From Neurospora intermedia (lineage: Eukaryota > Ascomycota > Sordariomycetes > Sordariales > Sordariaceae), in the NCBI GenBank assembly GCA_037102815.1, contig BTPP01000007.1, forward strand, positions 2,232,001 to 2,296,000: DNA of 64,000 bases, written 5' to 3'. Of this stretch, positions 48,890 to 61,723 are shown piece after piece (within the stretch, counting starts at the first letter, position 1; the number at the start of each line of letters is the position of its first letter). The position numbers and the translations under genes are program-made. The notes below the pieces were generated by a model that worked only from the letters and a program-made list of their open reading frames with translations, had not been told where the DNA came from and did not search any database.

Positions 48890-50735
48890 CCAAATATTAT
48901 AGTCCTAAAACGAATCATACGTACACTAAATTATACCTAGTACTAATATACTTATTAGTACTATCTTCTTCTACCCTTCTTAATTTTAATTATATACCTA
49001 TATCCTATTAACTATATTTAGTAGCCTAATTAATATTTACTCTTTTATTTCCTTTACCTTCGTTCTAATTATAAAATTCCTATTATCCGGAGGAATTATA
49101 TAATAAATTGTCTAATAAGGCTCCTTCTTAGTATTTATTAGAATTCTCTAACTAACCTACGGACAAAGTCTATTTTAGAAATATATTTATTATAAATATA
49201 TTTATAATAGATATCGATACTAATACGGAAATTAAAAATATTTAGCGTTTATTTAATAGTATTTATTAATATATTAGGGTTAACTATTGGACGAATTTAT
49301 TATATTACTTTATTTATTTATATATTTACCGGGGGATAAATACTTCCTAATAGTATAGTAAATATTTAAAAACGTTTATTACTGTACTTCGATATTCTAA
49401 AGTATGTAAAGTCTTTACGGATGCCGGCGTTTATATATACTTTAAAAAGGATAAAATTAAATACTAATTAAAAGGGGAGGAGACCCAATTTAAATTAGAC
49501 GAATACTTAATTTAATTCCTAATTAAATATATATTTTAAATATACTTTAATAAAACCTTCCATATAGAATTCAAATTTCTCTTAAATAAATTAATATTCT
49601 ATATTTTTCCTACCAATAAATTTATTAAAATTAGTAATACGGCCTACCCTATTACTATTAAGGACGTATTTAATATTTCGTAGATTTATTCTCGCCTCCG
49701 TTCTATCTATAATATTATGTCCGAAATTGCACTAAGATTAATAGAGTTACTTATTGCGCTATATATACAATAGTATACCTATTAAGATTCGTATAAGTCG
49801 AAGGATAATATTTGGAAAAAAAGAGAGATCCGTAATCGTGTAATTATAATAGCGTTTATTATTATAAATTTATATATACTTTAAAATAGTATATTCATTC
49901 CAAAATTACTTAGTATCTACCTTAAAAATAGCTCTATACAATCGCACGTATATAATACTCTAGCCCGGTTCGGTATAGTTTCTTCTTATAAAATTATTTT
50001 ATAAATTATTAACCGCCTTATTAATATTTCTATAGTACGTAATATAATATTTAAATCCTATAGAAGGATTCTAGAGAATCCTCTTATAGGATTTAAACGT
50101 TTATACTCTTATTACTATTTTATATATTTATATAATTATAGGTAAATTTTAAATTGGTTAGCTGTAATCCGAGTATAATTATTATCTATAATAATTTTAA
50201 TTTTATTAACCGTATATAAAGTTTTGAAATTGGCCGGAAGGATATAATATAGAACCTTACTATTTATTTCCTTATTAATAGTCCCGATATTAATAGGCCG
50301 TTTAAACTATCCTAATAGCGCTCCTATATTAAATTCTAATTAAAATAGCTTTTTACGTACTTAAGTATAACGCTACTATCCCTCGATAATACGGCCTACT
50401 ATTTTATTAAAAGTCGATTAGCTTCTATAGTTGGGTAGAAATTATAATAGTTTATTCCTCGCTTCCCGGTTATTAAGCAATTAAAAACCGCCGAAAGCTA
50501 TATTCTATAAACCTTCATTATTATAAAGGATAAGGGTAAAATCTCTAATATTTATTAATTTTATAATAAGCTCTTCTTTAATATCTTCGGATTTAATATA
50601 AATAATTTCGGGGACCAATTTATCCTCATTTATAACGATTAAAAAATAATATCTTTTATTCGCTATATTATTTTCGACTAATTTAAGGTAGGCTACGTAT
50701 ATAATTGTAAATAGTAGATCCTTATTATATTTATT
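48890..50735 (+). pseudogene. Degenerate coding region resembling DUF6589-type proteins
   Basis: Plus strand, protein-like from about 49,380 to 50,260. Around 49,800-50,050 the order of a charged basic stretch (RNRV), a hydrophobic helix, a repeated-helix segment and a GIVSSYKIIL-like motif resembles fungal DUF6589 proteins (R-x-AxI...GxxxSYxTxL). These are high-copy and transposon-associated in some fungi. This is by eye and weak. Many stops. Confidence 0.35.
50050..50097. repeat. Palindromic hairpin, 23-bp arms
   Basis: Arms TTTAAATCCTATAGAAGG.. and its complement are separated by 2 bp, with two mismatches in 23. This is the best-paired member of a family scattered through 50-63.2 kb. Confidence 0.85.
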
Positions 50736-51600
50736 GAGACGCCCTTGCTTTTAGAGCTTGCCCGGCCGTTGTCGTGGGCCCGAAAGGTGACATGGAAGAT
50801 CCACACCAAAGGTCGTGGTCCATGGGCCCACTCCAACGCCGCAAGCGAGGAAGGCGCGGCGTATCTGTCTATAATAGGCCAGAATGCAGAAAATTACCCG
50901 TCTTGGCAGTCCCAAATAGGAAAACTTGGCGCCAAGCAAGACACGGTTCGAATAGCAGCTCCAAAAAGCCACTTTTTCCTTTGCAATGGAGATTCCTCCT
51001 CGACCGTCGCGTGCATCCAGATGCATCCGATGTCAGAATGACCGCCTTCTTTTTCTCATCATTTTGATACCGGCTGCACGCTGTCCGGATGAGTGGTTGT
51101 TGAGAAAATTGAAAAAAAAGGAGTTTCTGGTTGTAAAGGGAGTTTTTGGTTGCAAATGCGACCGCGCGACCGTTGCAAATGACCAAGTCCCAGAAATGAC
51201 TAAGTCCCAAGCCAGACCTTTAACCCTAGAATCTAGGGAGAGGGTTAGGGTTAGGGTTAAAAATGAGAAATTCTGGAAGAGAGAAAAAAAGAAAAAAAAA
51301 ATTTCAAAATTTGACCTTTGAGTTTTTTTTTTTTTTTTTTTTTTTTTTTAGGTGGGGGGGAGGGGGGTGGGGGGGATGAAGCTACTAATATAGGAAGGAA
51401 AATTTAGCTACTTATTCAAGAAACTCGTTGAGCTTATAGCTCAATGGTTATTATTATTATTATCTTTTCCAAAGGTTATCTATTTAGTTCATCTTTAAGT
51501 TTTTTTTTTTTTTTTTTTTTCTTTCAACTAAGTAATCTCTAAGGGCGTCTCTCTGTCTCCCCTGGACTTTGGCTCCGCCCAGGGGAACTGTATTTTATTC
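50736..51600. other. Unmutated patch with telomeric repeat, poly-T and G-rich tracts
   Basis: About 0.85 kb of normal composition between RIPed blocks. Overlapping frames on both strands (for example 50,745-51,041 plus and 50,869-51,210 minus) show no convincing domain. It holds an interstitial telomeric repeat, a 27-T run (51,323-51,349) followed by a G-rich stretch (51,351-51,376), and a 21-T run (51,500-51,520). It could be the 5' region of the degenerate gene that follows at 51,736. Confidence 0.5.
51221..51260 (+). repeat. Interstitial telomeric repeat
   Basis: About three TTAGGG-frame units (AGGGTTAGGGTTAGGGTTAA, 51,241-51,260) are preceded by TAACCCTAGA in opposite orientation (51,221-51,230), a head-to-head arrangement. 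TTAGGG is the usual telomere unit of filamentous ascomycetes. Confidence 0.7.
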
Positions 51601-51735
51601 TTTTATATCCTTATAAACTACGTTAATATAGTATTTCGGGTTTTCTAACCTTTTGTAATATAGGATATTTAGGGCTTTAGAAGAGGTAAGAGGGTAAAAT
51701 AGTATAATACTATATTTTATAACGGTCGGTCTCTA

Positions 51736-53000
51736 TTGGAAGATATATTCGCTTCTAGGATTTTAGCCTTTCTTATTACTAAATTCGTCGATTATAGCCT
51801 TATTTTAGAATCCGGCCTTACCGAAGCATCCGTACGCCAAACTATATTAAATATTAGAAAAAAATTTATTAATCGGGAACTTCTTTTTATTTATAATAAA
51901 GTTTTTTCTTTATTTACTTAGTTTGGGTATAAAATATTTTTAGGTATAATAAATATAAGTTATTATAGTATTTATTATTATTTTTAAGTTATTTGTATTT
52001 TTCTTATATTCGATAAAACTATCTCCTTAGGAGATTATAGTATCTTCCGACAAATAATAAATCTTCTTCCTATTTTATTTTATAGCGGTAAATTAAGTAA
52101 TTATAGGTTTAAAATACTCTATTTAATATAGTTACTTTGCCCTAAGGTTATAGACGAGCCGTTCGTTAATATTATTCTACATTTTAATATAATATAGTAT
52201 TCTACAGCCGGTAATTAGTAGAAGGTAATTGATATAGTTTTCGAGTATATTAATACTTCCTTTACCTTCGATATTAAGTAGAATAAGAATTCGATTTATA
52301 ATGCGAGGATTCTATTCGTCTATCTTTCCGCTATTGGCCCTTATACCGCAACTATTTATAAAATTATTAAAAACGATATATAAATATATTAGGTAGGTAA
52401 ATATATAAAGCTATCTATTAATAAAGATATTATTGATTATATTTGTACGGTCTATTGGAATAGGTAGGTATATTAGGGATATACAACTTTTTAATTACCC
52501 GATTACTCGGAATTTAATACCCCTAATATTCTATAGCTTAGTCTTGCTATATTATTAGAATTAAAGTTCAATATATTTAATATAAAGGAGGTCCGACTAT
52601 TATATATAAATAAGTAAATTACAATCTAGGACCCCGAAAGGGGTATTAGGCAAATAGAGAAGGATATAGGAAAGATAGTTATCGGTAGTAATAAGGGCGA
52701 ACGAATATACTTTAGCGATAAGGTTAAATTTAATAATAAAATAGTATAATATATCCCTAATAAAATATTAAGTATTTATATAAATTAGAGCCGAATTAGT
52801 TTAGGGTACTTTATTTACCTATTAATCCTATATAATTTTCGCGTTTCTATAGAACCGATTCTAAAATTATATAGTATAGTAAAATTTATATAGGGTTTAA
52901 TATAGGAGTATTAATATATTTATAATTAGTGGAACGTATTAATTTAATATATTTAAATTTAATAGAGGGAGTTAATTAATTCTCCCCCCGTCGGATTTAT
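51736..53000 (+). pseudogene. Degenerate gene of unknown family
   Basis: Begins with a 61-codon open stretch (51,736-51,921) and the same frame stays protein-like for about 1.1 kb with scattered stops. The N-terminal part is helical with an EASVRQTILNIRKKF segment; around 52,300 there is a Tyr/Thr-rich stretch. I could not assign it and saw no DUF3435 or tyrosine-recombinase features. Probably the coding part of a repeat element. Confidence 0.4.
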
Positions 53001-53053
53001 ATAAATAGTATACCTATATTCTATATTGGAATTCTATTTATATTAATTTAATA

Positions 53054-53104
53054 TACGTAAATCTAATAGGGGTTAACTAGTTATTCCTCTATCGGATTTA
53101 CGTA
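53054..53104. repeat. Palindromic hairpin, 19-bp arms
   Basis: TACGTAAATCTAATAGGGG pairs with CCTCTATCGGATTTACGTA, with mismatches that are all transitions. A related hairpin lies at about 52,949-53,007. Confidence 0.8.
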
Positions 53105-53269
53105 AACCCTAATGTAAATAAAAATATAAATCCCCTTCTTAATAAAGCTATAATATTAATAAATTCTAAAGTAAATATATTATTAAGAGGTAAATATCTT
53201 ACTATTAACGACGTTAGTTGGATATTAAGTAATTAAGTAAAGTTTTAAAGTCCTTTAAATATCGATTTA

Positions 53270-55790
53270 CTCTTAGAAATAAATCCTAAAGATAGAATTT
53301 TGAAGTGTAGAAAGTTAGTTAGGACGGAGAAGCCTCTATTTAAAAAATTAGAGGTTATAAAATATATAAGCGTAAGGGAATAGAGATAGGTTAGAATAGA
53401 TATTATAATACTAATTCCTTTTAAGGGGTAAGGGGTTGGATTGGGTTAGTATTAGTAAGGTTAGTATTATTATTAATAGTTATATTAATTAACGAAAAGG
53501 CTATCGTTATTTGAATTAAATTTTGAATTAAATAGAAGGAATTTTAAAGCGTAGGAAATTACTTAGGATGGAAGCCTTTATTAAATGTTATAGAATTTAT
53601 AAGGGTAAAAGAATATAAGTAGGTTAGAATAAATACTATAATACTAACTCCTTTTGAAGGGTAGGGGGTTAGATTAAGTTAGTATTAATAAGGTTAATAT
53701 TATTATTAATAGCTATATTAATTAATAAAAAGGCTATTATTATTTGAGTTAGATTCTAAATTAGATGGAAGGAATTTTAAAGTGTAGGAAGTTACTTAGG
53801 ACGGAAACTTCTATTAAACGTTATAGAACCTATAGGGGTAAGAGGATATAAGTAGGCTAAGACGGATATTATAATGTTAAAGCTTCCTTCTAAGGGGGGT
53901 TAGATTAGGTTAATATTAGTAAGGTTATTAATAGTTGTACTAATTAATAAAGAGAGTAAAGGTAAATTAGGATAAATTTTAAATTAGATAGAAGGAGGTC
54001 TAAGGCGTAGAAAATTGCCTAAGATAGAGAAACCTTTATTAAAAATTATAAAATTTATAAGGGGAATAAAAGAATAGAGGCGGGCTAGGATAGATATTAT
54101 AATACTAGGGCCTTTAATATTAGTAGGTTAGTACCCCGGTTCCGCCGGGTTTATTATCGTCGTCCGAGCTTTCCGATTTTAATAATAAAATTAACGGGAG
54201 TTGTAAACGTTTTTTTAATATAATTTACTATTTCCATTTAAAGTTTTAGGGCGTTTATAGGGGGGATAGTCCATTATAAATAAATTTAAATAGTAGGTTA
54301 TAATAGGCTATTTAAACGTAGGGAGATCGGATTAAATAGTAAAACGCCTAGAATAGTTACATTTAGTAGCTATTCTTATAAATTAAAAGTCGAAGGAAAT
54401 ACTTCTATCTTTATAATATAATTTTCCGTCTTTATTTAAAATTTAAGGGAATTAAGGAGGTATTTAAGTAGGCTTCCTATAATTTCCCTCCTATAGGATT
54501 TAAATATTAAGTTACGTATTATAATATTTTTATATTTTTCTCCGCTATTCTCTTCTCGGCTTTAAACTTCTATTTAGGAAATTAGAGGTTATAGAATATA
54601 TAGGTGTAAAAGAACGGAGATAGATTGGAACGGATATTATAACGCTAACTCCTTTTGAGGGGTAGGGGGTTAGATTAGGCTAGTATTAGTAAGGTTAATA
54701 TCGTTATTAATAATTATATTAATTAACGAAAAGGTTATCGTCGTTTAAATTAGACTTTAAATTAAATAAAAGGAATTTTAAAGTATAGGAAATTATTTAG
54801 GGCGGAAGCCTCTATTAAACGTTATAGAACCTATAAGGGTAAGAGAATATAGGCGGGCTAAAACGGATATTATAATAGATACTATAATATTAGGGTTACC
54901 TTTTAAGGGGTAAAGAATTAAATTAGACTAATATTAGTATCCTAACTAGTATTATTATTAGTAGTTACACTAATTAATAAAGAGGCTATTATCCTTTAAA
55001 TTAGATTCTAAATCCAATGAAAATTCGATTATTATATTAGCGGCCCTCCTTCCGGTAATAAATAGTAAATTAGTTTCTATATTAGAATCGGATATAGATT
55101 TCAAATTATTAAGATTAATAATATTAGTAATAGAACTTCTTACGGTACTTATAGCCGGACTGCTACGCCTATAATATAATTTATTGGAGGACGAATTTAA
55201 ATTCGAATTCGAAGAATTTAAATTTAAATTTGAACTTTAAAGTAGAAGTAAGCTAAAACGAATACTATAATACTAAGGCTTCCTTTTAAGGGGGGTTAAA
55301 TTGGACTAGTATTAGTAAGGTTATTAATAATTATATTAATTAATAAAGAGAGTAAAAATAGAGGTCTAAAGTATAGAAAGTTACTTAGGTTAAAGAATAA
55401 CGAAAAGAGTAAAGGTAGAGGTCTAAGGCGTAGAAAATTACTTAAAATAAAGAAACTTCTATTAGAAGTTATAAAATTTATAGGGGGAGTAAGAGAGTAG
55501 AGGCGGGCTAGGATAGATACTATAATACTAGGGCTTCCTTTTAAGGGGGGTTGGACTAAGCTAGTATTAATAAAATTATTAATAATTATACTAATTAATA
55601 AAGAGAATAAAAGTAGGTTGGAATAAATTCTAAATTAGATAAAAGGAGGTTTAAAGTATAGAAAATTATTTAGAATAGAGAAATTTCTATTGGAAATTAT
55701 AAAATTTATAGGGGGAGTAAAAGAATAAAGGTAGACTAGGATAAATATTGTAACGTTAGGGCCTTTAATATTAGTAAGTTAGTGCCCCGG
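53270..55790. repeat. Tandem array of ~215-240-bp units
   Basis: At least eight related units. Each contains a TTTAAAGCGTAGGAAATTACTTAGGA-like segment (seen near 53,308, 53,545, 53,785, 54,001, 54,780, 55,370, 55,428 and 55,655), followed by a TATTAAACGTTATAGAACC-like segment and an AAGGGGTTAGATT..TTAGTATTAGTAAGG-like segment. Units differ mainly by transitions. A different ~450-bp module interrupts the array at 54.12 kb and recurs at its end. Confidence 0.8.
54115..54560 (+). repeat. ~450-bp duplicated module, copy 1
   Basis: Direct repeat of 55,750-56,210. Both contain GTTAGTACCCCGG or GTTAGTGCCCCGG with CCGCCGGGTTTATT, TTTATAGGGGGGATA and AAGTCGAAGGAAATACTTCTAT, and both end at a CCTATAGGATTTAA word. 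Confidence 0.8.
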
Positions 55791-56210
55791 CTCCGCCGGG
55801 TTTATTATTATTATCCGAACTTCCCGATTCCGGTAATAAAATCGACGGGAATTATAAGCGTCTTTTTAATATAATTTACTATCTCCGTTTAAAGTTTTAA
55901 AACGTTTATAGGGGGGATAATTTATTATAAATAAATTTAGATAGTAGGTTGTAATAGGCTATTTAAACGTAGGGAGATTGGATTGAATAGTAAAATACCC
56001 GGAATAGTTACGTTTAATAACTATTCTCGTAAATTGAAAGTCGAAGGAAATACTTCTATTTTTATAATATAATTTTTCTTTTTTATTTAAAATCTAAAGG
56101 AATTAAGGAAGTATTTAAATAAATTTCCTATAGCTTTCCCCCTATAGGATTTAAGTATTGGGTTATATATTATAGTATCTTTATATTTCTCCTTACTATT
56201 CTCTTTTCAG
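55750..56210 (+). repeat. ~450-bp duplicated module, copy 2
   Basis: See copy 1. The 1.64-kb spacing and the flanking ~230-bp units suggest a higher-order duplication of array plus module. Confidence 0.8.
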
Positions 56211-56259
56211 CCTTATTAAATTCAATAATTAGGTTTAATCGGCTAATAATATACTTATT

Positions 56260-57065
56260 AATACTAATTATATTAAATTTACTATTACGGTATCCTTCGC
56301 CTAATATTAATACTAGTTATATTAAGCCTACTATTATAGCGTCCTTCGTTTAATATTAATATTAATTATATTGAGCCTTACTATCTGGTTATTAAAACCT
56401 ATTATTATAAATATAATAAGAAGGTAGTACTAGGTATATAGCCTTAATACCGGTTATATTAAACCTACTATTATAGCGTCCTTCGCCTAATATTAATATT
56501 AATTATATTGAACCTTACCCCCCTATAGGATTTAAATATTTATAGACTACGTTTATTAATAGGTTATTCTTTCTTTCTTTAGGGGGTAGGATATCTCTAA
56601 AAATTAATTAGAAGAATATTATCCAACTATTAAAACCTACTATTATAGATATAATAAGAGGGTAGTACTAAATATATAGCCCTAATACCAGTTATATTAA
56701 GCCTACTATTATAGCGTCCTTCGTTTAATACTAATATTGGTTGTATTAAGCCCTACTATCTAACTACTAAAACTTACTATTATAAATATAATAAGAGGGT
56801 AGTACTAAGTATATAGCTCTAATACTAGTTATATTAAGCCTACTATTATAGCGTCCCTCGCCTAATACCAATACTAATTATATTAAGCCCTACTATCCGG
56901 CTACTAAAACCTATTATTACAGATATAATAAGAGGGTAGTACTAAGTATATAGCCCTAATACCAGTTATATTGAGCCTAGGTACTATTATAGCGTCCTTT
57001 ATCGATTATTAATACTAATTGTATTAAATTTTACCCCCCCTATAGGATTTAAATATTTATAGACT
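56260..57065. repeat. Tandem array of ~135-bp units
   Basis: CTACTATTATAGCGTCC recurs near 56,326, 56,464, 56,702, 56,839 and 56,980, each followed by a CCTAATATTAATATTAATTA-like run. Interleaved are ATAATAAGAGGGTAGTACTAA segments. Two units carry an inserted CCCCTATAGGATTTAAATAT with TTATAGACTA (about 56,518 and 57,034). Confidence 0.8.
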
Positions 57066-57633
57066 ATGCTTATTAGTAGGTTGTATTAATACTGGTTATA
57101 ATAGTCTAAATAATGAATTTACCCCTAGTAAAGGTAATATAGAACTATTAGAAGTCGTTCCTATTTTTAATATTATAATAATTCCTATTAAGGATCCTAC
57201 TTCTCCTTATATATCCTCTTCAATTATTAAAATTTCTATTTATACAATTATAACCGCTATTCTTTAATACAATTAAGGGGGCGATACTTCTATTTCTATT
57301 TGTAATATCCTAATTGAAAACGGTATATCCTAGCCCCTTAAAATTAGTATTATAATTATTAGTACAATTAAATTTACCGATACTACCGGTATTAAAGATA
57401 CTATTAATATTACTACCAAAAATCCTATAAGTGCTTCTACGCCTAATCCTATTAATTATTCTACTTCCGGTCCTATATATATTTACTCTAGTACGTAAAT
57501 TACTATTGACTATATTAAAGTATTAGAATTTATTTAGGAGTATAGTCGTTTAGCGAAGAAATTTACTTAAATTCGGAGGAAATCGGAGCGTAAAGCGACG
57601 GTATTTAGCGGACTACTAGCGATATTAATATTA

Positions 57634-58090
57634 ATAATCCTATAGAACAATTATATAATTAATACTAATATTTTAGCCGGACTATAGTCTTAGGAAGTAT
57701 TTCTAGAATAGTTCTTTAAAGTATTTATATTATCCCTAATATTAAGAGCCGATAGCCTTAAGAGCCTATCGCTAATATAAGCGTTAATATATATCGACCG
57801 GAGTAGAATAATTATATAGCTAATACTAACGTTTTAGCCGGACTACGGTCTTAAGAAGCGTTTCTAAAATAATTCTTCAAAGTATTTATATTATCCCTAA
57901 TATTAAGAGCCAATAACCTTAAGAGCCTATCGTTAGTATTAGTATTAATATATATTAATTAAAGTAGAATAATTATATAATTAATATTAACGTTTTAACC
58001 GGACTGCGGTCCTAGGAAATATTTCTAGAATAATTCTTTAAAGTATTTATATTATCCCTAGTATTAAAAACCGATAGCCTTAAAAGCCTA
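57634..58090. repeat. Three tandem ~148-bp units
   Basis: Each unit has AATTATATAATTAATACTAA, a TTAGCCGGACTA word and AAGTATTTATATTATCCCTA, then ATTAAGAGC. Differences are mostly transitions. The preceding 57,070-57,600 reads protein-like on the plus strand but is unassigned. Confidence 0.8.
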
Positions 58091-58199
58091 TTGTAGGAAG
58101 ACAACCTTTTTTCTAAGGGTATTATACAATGCTGTATTTTATAGTATTTTCTAATAATAAGGGAATTAACTTTCCCCCTATCGGAATTAAATAAATAAT

Positions 58200-59900
58200 T
58201 AATAAAATAGTAGTATAATTTATACTAATCTTTAATATTAAGAGGTATTCTATTCTTCGTTGGAAGTACTACTTTTATTATTAATTTCTTTATACTACCT
58301 CCTTATTTCTTCTATATCTAATAATATCTTCTTTATACCTATATATATAATCTATAAAGTATATATTAGTTCGACGATATTTACCTAATTCTTCTTTACT
58401 TCGTCCTATATCTACTATAAAGCGTTCGTTAATTTATTATATTTACTTCGAATATTAATATAAACCTCTTTTATCGATTCTTAAAGGGTTCTAATAGCCC
58501 TTTTAGTACCCTCTTCTATACTTACTATTCTACTCTAAATTACCTTCTCTACCTTAGCCTTTATACTTTAAATAATTTCTTTATAATTCTATTCGAGCAA
58601 ATTAATTCGATCTAATATATTAATAAAGTTAGTAGTTACTTATATTAAGAGTTAGACGTATATATTATAGAAATTGTAATTAATAATATCGCTATACTTT
58701 AGTTATTGTACTAGGGTTTCTTTAAATTAGTTATATTTTCTAAAGGCGTTTAGAAGATATATATTAGGGGTAGTATATACTAGAAAGTAATAATACTATT
58801 TACAATCGTACTAATTTAAATAGAATTTAGGGGGGCGTTAATATAAAATACTTAACCGACCTATCGTTAGTCTTCTTATTTATTCTATACTATAATTCTA
58901 AATACTATAATTAACTTTTAATAAAGTTAATACGAAGTATAGCCTTTATACGAATTAGGTTATTACGTAATAGGAAAAACCTATTTATATAATAATACGA
59001 AGGGTAGATTAGGGTTTTAGTATATAAATTTTACTATCCTAATATATTATTGAAGATCCCCTACTTATAGTCCTAAGAGAGATCGCTATTATTAATTTTA
59101 AATATATTAATATAGTAAGGCTACTTTAAATCCGAATATAGCGTACGAAACGCTATTAACCGATTAATAAAGTATTAGGGAATATATTTAATAATATAAT
59201 TAGTCCGATACTCCCGAAATTTTATTAGAAGGTATAATACTAACGCCGGCTCGGTATAATATATATAATTCGCTATAAATAGATTAAAAATATTCGATTG
59301 GAAATATAATTATAGTATATTGTATTTAGTACTTTTAGTATTATATTCGGACGGAGTAATAAAAATAATTACCTAAACCGAAGGTTAATAATATTCTAAA
59401 ATAGTAAATATAAATAGACCGTTAATAAATTCCTAATAGTCTAATTAATAAGGTTAAAAAACGTAGTCCTTATATATTAATTAAATATATTTAAAGTAGA
59501 ATTAAATATTATAGAAGGATAGGGTTATACTATTAATTATTATAATTATAAAAGGGAGGTTATTAGGATTAATATTCGGAATATATAAGTTCTCCTACAA
59601 ATGCCTATATTAGTATATAAGTTTTAAAAGGATATAATAAGGAGATTTTCTTATTTAGCCCCCCTATAGACTAATATATACCGGATCGAATTACTAGCTT
59701 CCACTTTATTATAATTTTATTTATAGAGCCTTTTCGGCTTCCTTCTATTTTTTTTAGGCCTTCTTCTTAAACCTCTTCCTCTTCGAAATACTATTATACC
59801 CTTCCTCTAAATAGGGCTTCTTCCGTATTAACCCTAATATATAATTACTACCCTTACTATTATTATTATCGGGAATATTACCTTAGGTAAATAGGGCCCG
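58200..59900 (-). other. Degenerate coiled-coil coding region (unassigned)
   Basis: On the minus strand about 58,760-58,270 reads as a long Lys/Glu/Ile-rich heptad-like stretch with few stops, typical of a coiled coil. Further right the same strand is less clear. No family is recognised. Confidence 0.35.
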
Positions 59901-61682
59901 TAGCGCCTAATCCGAAGTAATTAAGGTATTTACCGGTTATATAATAGAATTAGCCGGGGGTTAAACGGAAATTAATTAAATTTAATCGTACAAATATAGT
60001 AATTTGGGTTAATTTTACTATATAACGGTCCGTATCTTTATTAATATTGGTCGTATTAGTATTTTTAGAGTAACTTCTTTTATAATTTAATCTATTTATA
60101 ATATTCAATTAATATATAACTATTCTATTAAATCTAATTTATTTACAACGAGCCTATTTATTACTATTATAGGGAGGACCGAACTGAAAGGATATATAGG
60201 GAGAGTTAGACTTAATATTTAATATACTTATTTATAATCCTTAGAAGAATTATAATACTTATAGGAACTTATAATAATAATATTAAAGGTAAGCCTTTAA
60301 AGTAGTTTTATTGGTCTTAATTCAAATCCCTATTCGTCGAACCCTAATTTATCTACAATTAATCTACTACTACTATTATAAAGAGGACTGAACTAAAAGG
60401 ATATATAGGGAGAATTAAACTTAATATTTAACGTACTTATTTATAATCCCTAAAAGAATTAGGAATAAAACGATAGAGGACTTTCCTATAATTCCGGTCG
60501 GGTATATGATTCTTTAATAGTATAGTATTATAAATTGGATAGATTATAGATAAAAGAGGCGATATTAGATTAATATTAGACGTAGTATAAACGGGTAGGA
60601 CTAACTTTATTTCCGGAAATTCCTCGTAAAGTCGGTCGAAGTTAGAGATAATCGATGTAATTAATATTTAATTGGAAGGGATTTAATTGGAAGGAATTTA
60701 ATCTATTTTATAATTAAGGATAATCGCTAAAGTAACTATAGTAAGTAATATGGATATTAGACTATATATTTTAATATATAATATTAGTTATTACCCCTAT
60801 ATATTAATATTATAGCTTAATATTATATATATATAAAGCCCTCTTAATTTATTAGTTAGGAGGGAGTAGGATGTAAAGTTAGTATATAAATATAAATTAT
60901 AGGTTAGGTCTATTTACTTCGTATACTACTAATTTATTAAATAAAAAAGAATAATAATCTTTAAGGATTAGGGCAATAGAGTGTAGGCTATTAATATAAA
61001 TCTTTATTAATTAAAATATCGCTAACCCTAATATTATAATCCCGTATCCGTTCGTCTATTATTATTATATAATTATTAACTACTATTATAGTTCAATTAT
61101 ACCGGGCGAAATATAGTAGGAATCGGTTTACTGCCGGGTAGCTTTATATAATTAAACGAGCTAATAGGGTAATTGCTGTAGTAGGTCTATAAATACGCCT
61201 AAGGCTTAGCTATCGCTACTTTGTGTATTTAAATTTAATATTTAAAAATGTAAATTAGAGAATACTAGAGCGAAAAAGTAAAGGCAATTCGGGTTTTAAT
61301 TCGAGGATAAAATTAATATTATATATATAAACGCGGGCGTTACTAAGGAGTAGACGAGTTTAATACCCTTTTTATACTATAGATTTATATAGAACTAGTA
61401 ATACTAAAAGGAAAGTTAATCCCGGGCCGGAAAATATCTGGTGCAAATACTTTTAAATTTTTTCTTTAAAATAATATTATAAACCTCCTCAATATTAACT
61501 CCCTCTACGGCCTCTAATATTCGATATTTATTTCGACCGTACTTTTATAGTAATATTAAATCCCAAACCGATAGTAATTCTAATTAAATTTAATAGGGGG
61601 TTGAATTATAGGCGAAGAACTTTATTTATTATATAACCTTTATATTCCCTAGGCTTACAATTAATTAAATATATCTCCTACT

Positions 61683-61723
61683 ATTAAATCTAATAAGGGG
61701 CGCCCCCCTATTGGATTTAAATA
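61683..61723. repeat. Palindromic hairpin, ~19-bp arms
   Basis: TTAAATCTAATAAGGGGCG pairs with GCCCCCCTATTGGATTTAA. Mismatches are transitions or lie in the G/C run. Confidence 0.8.

Noticed and set aside
50869-51210. Minus-strand frame with a CTRRSRRNLHC-like stretch suggesting a Zn2Cys6 binuclear cluster
   Set aside because: The required six-cysteine spacing is not present; only a few cysteines occur, and the plus strand holds an equally long frame over the same DNA.
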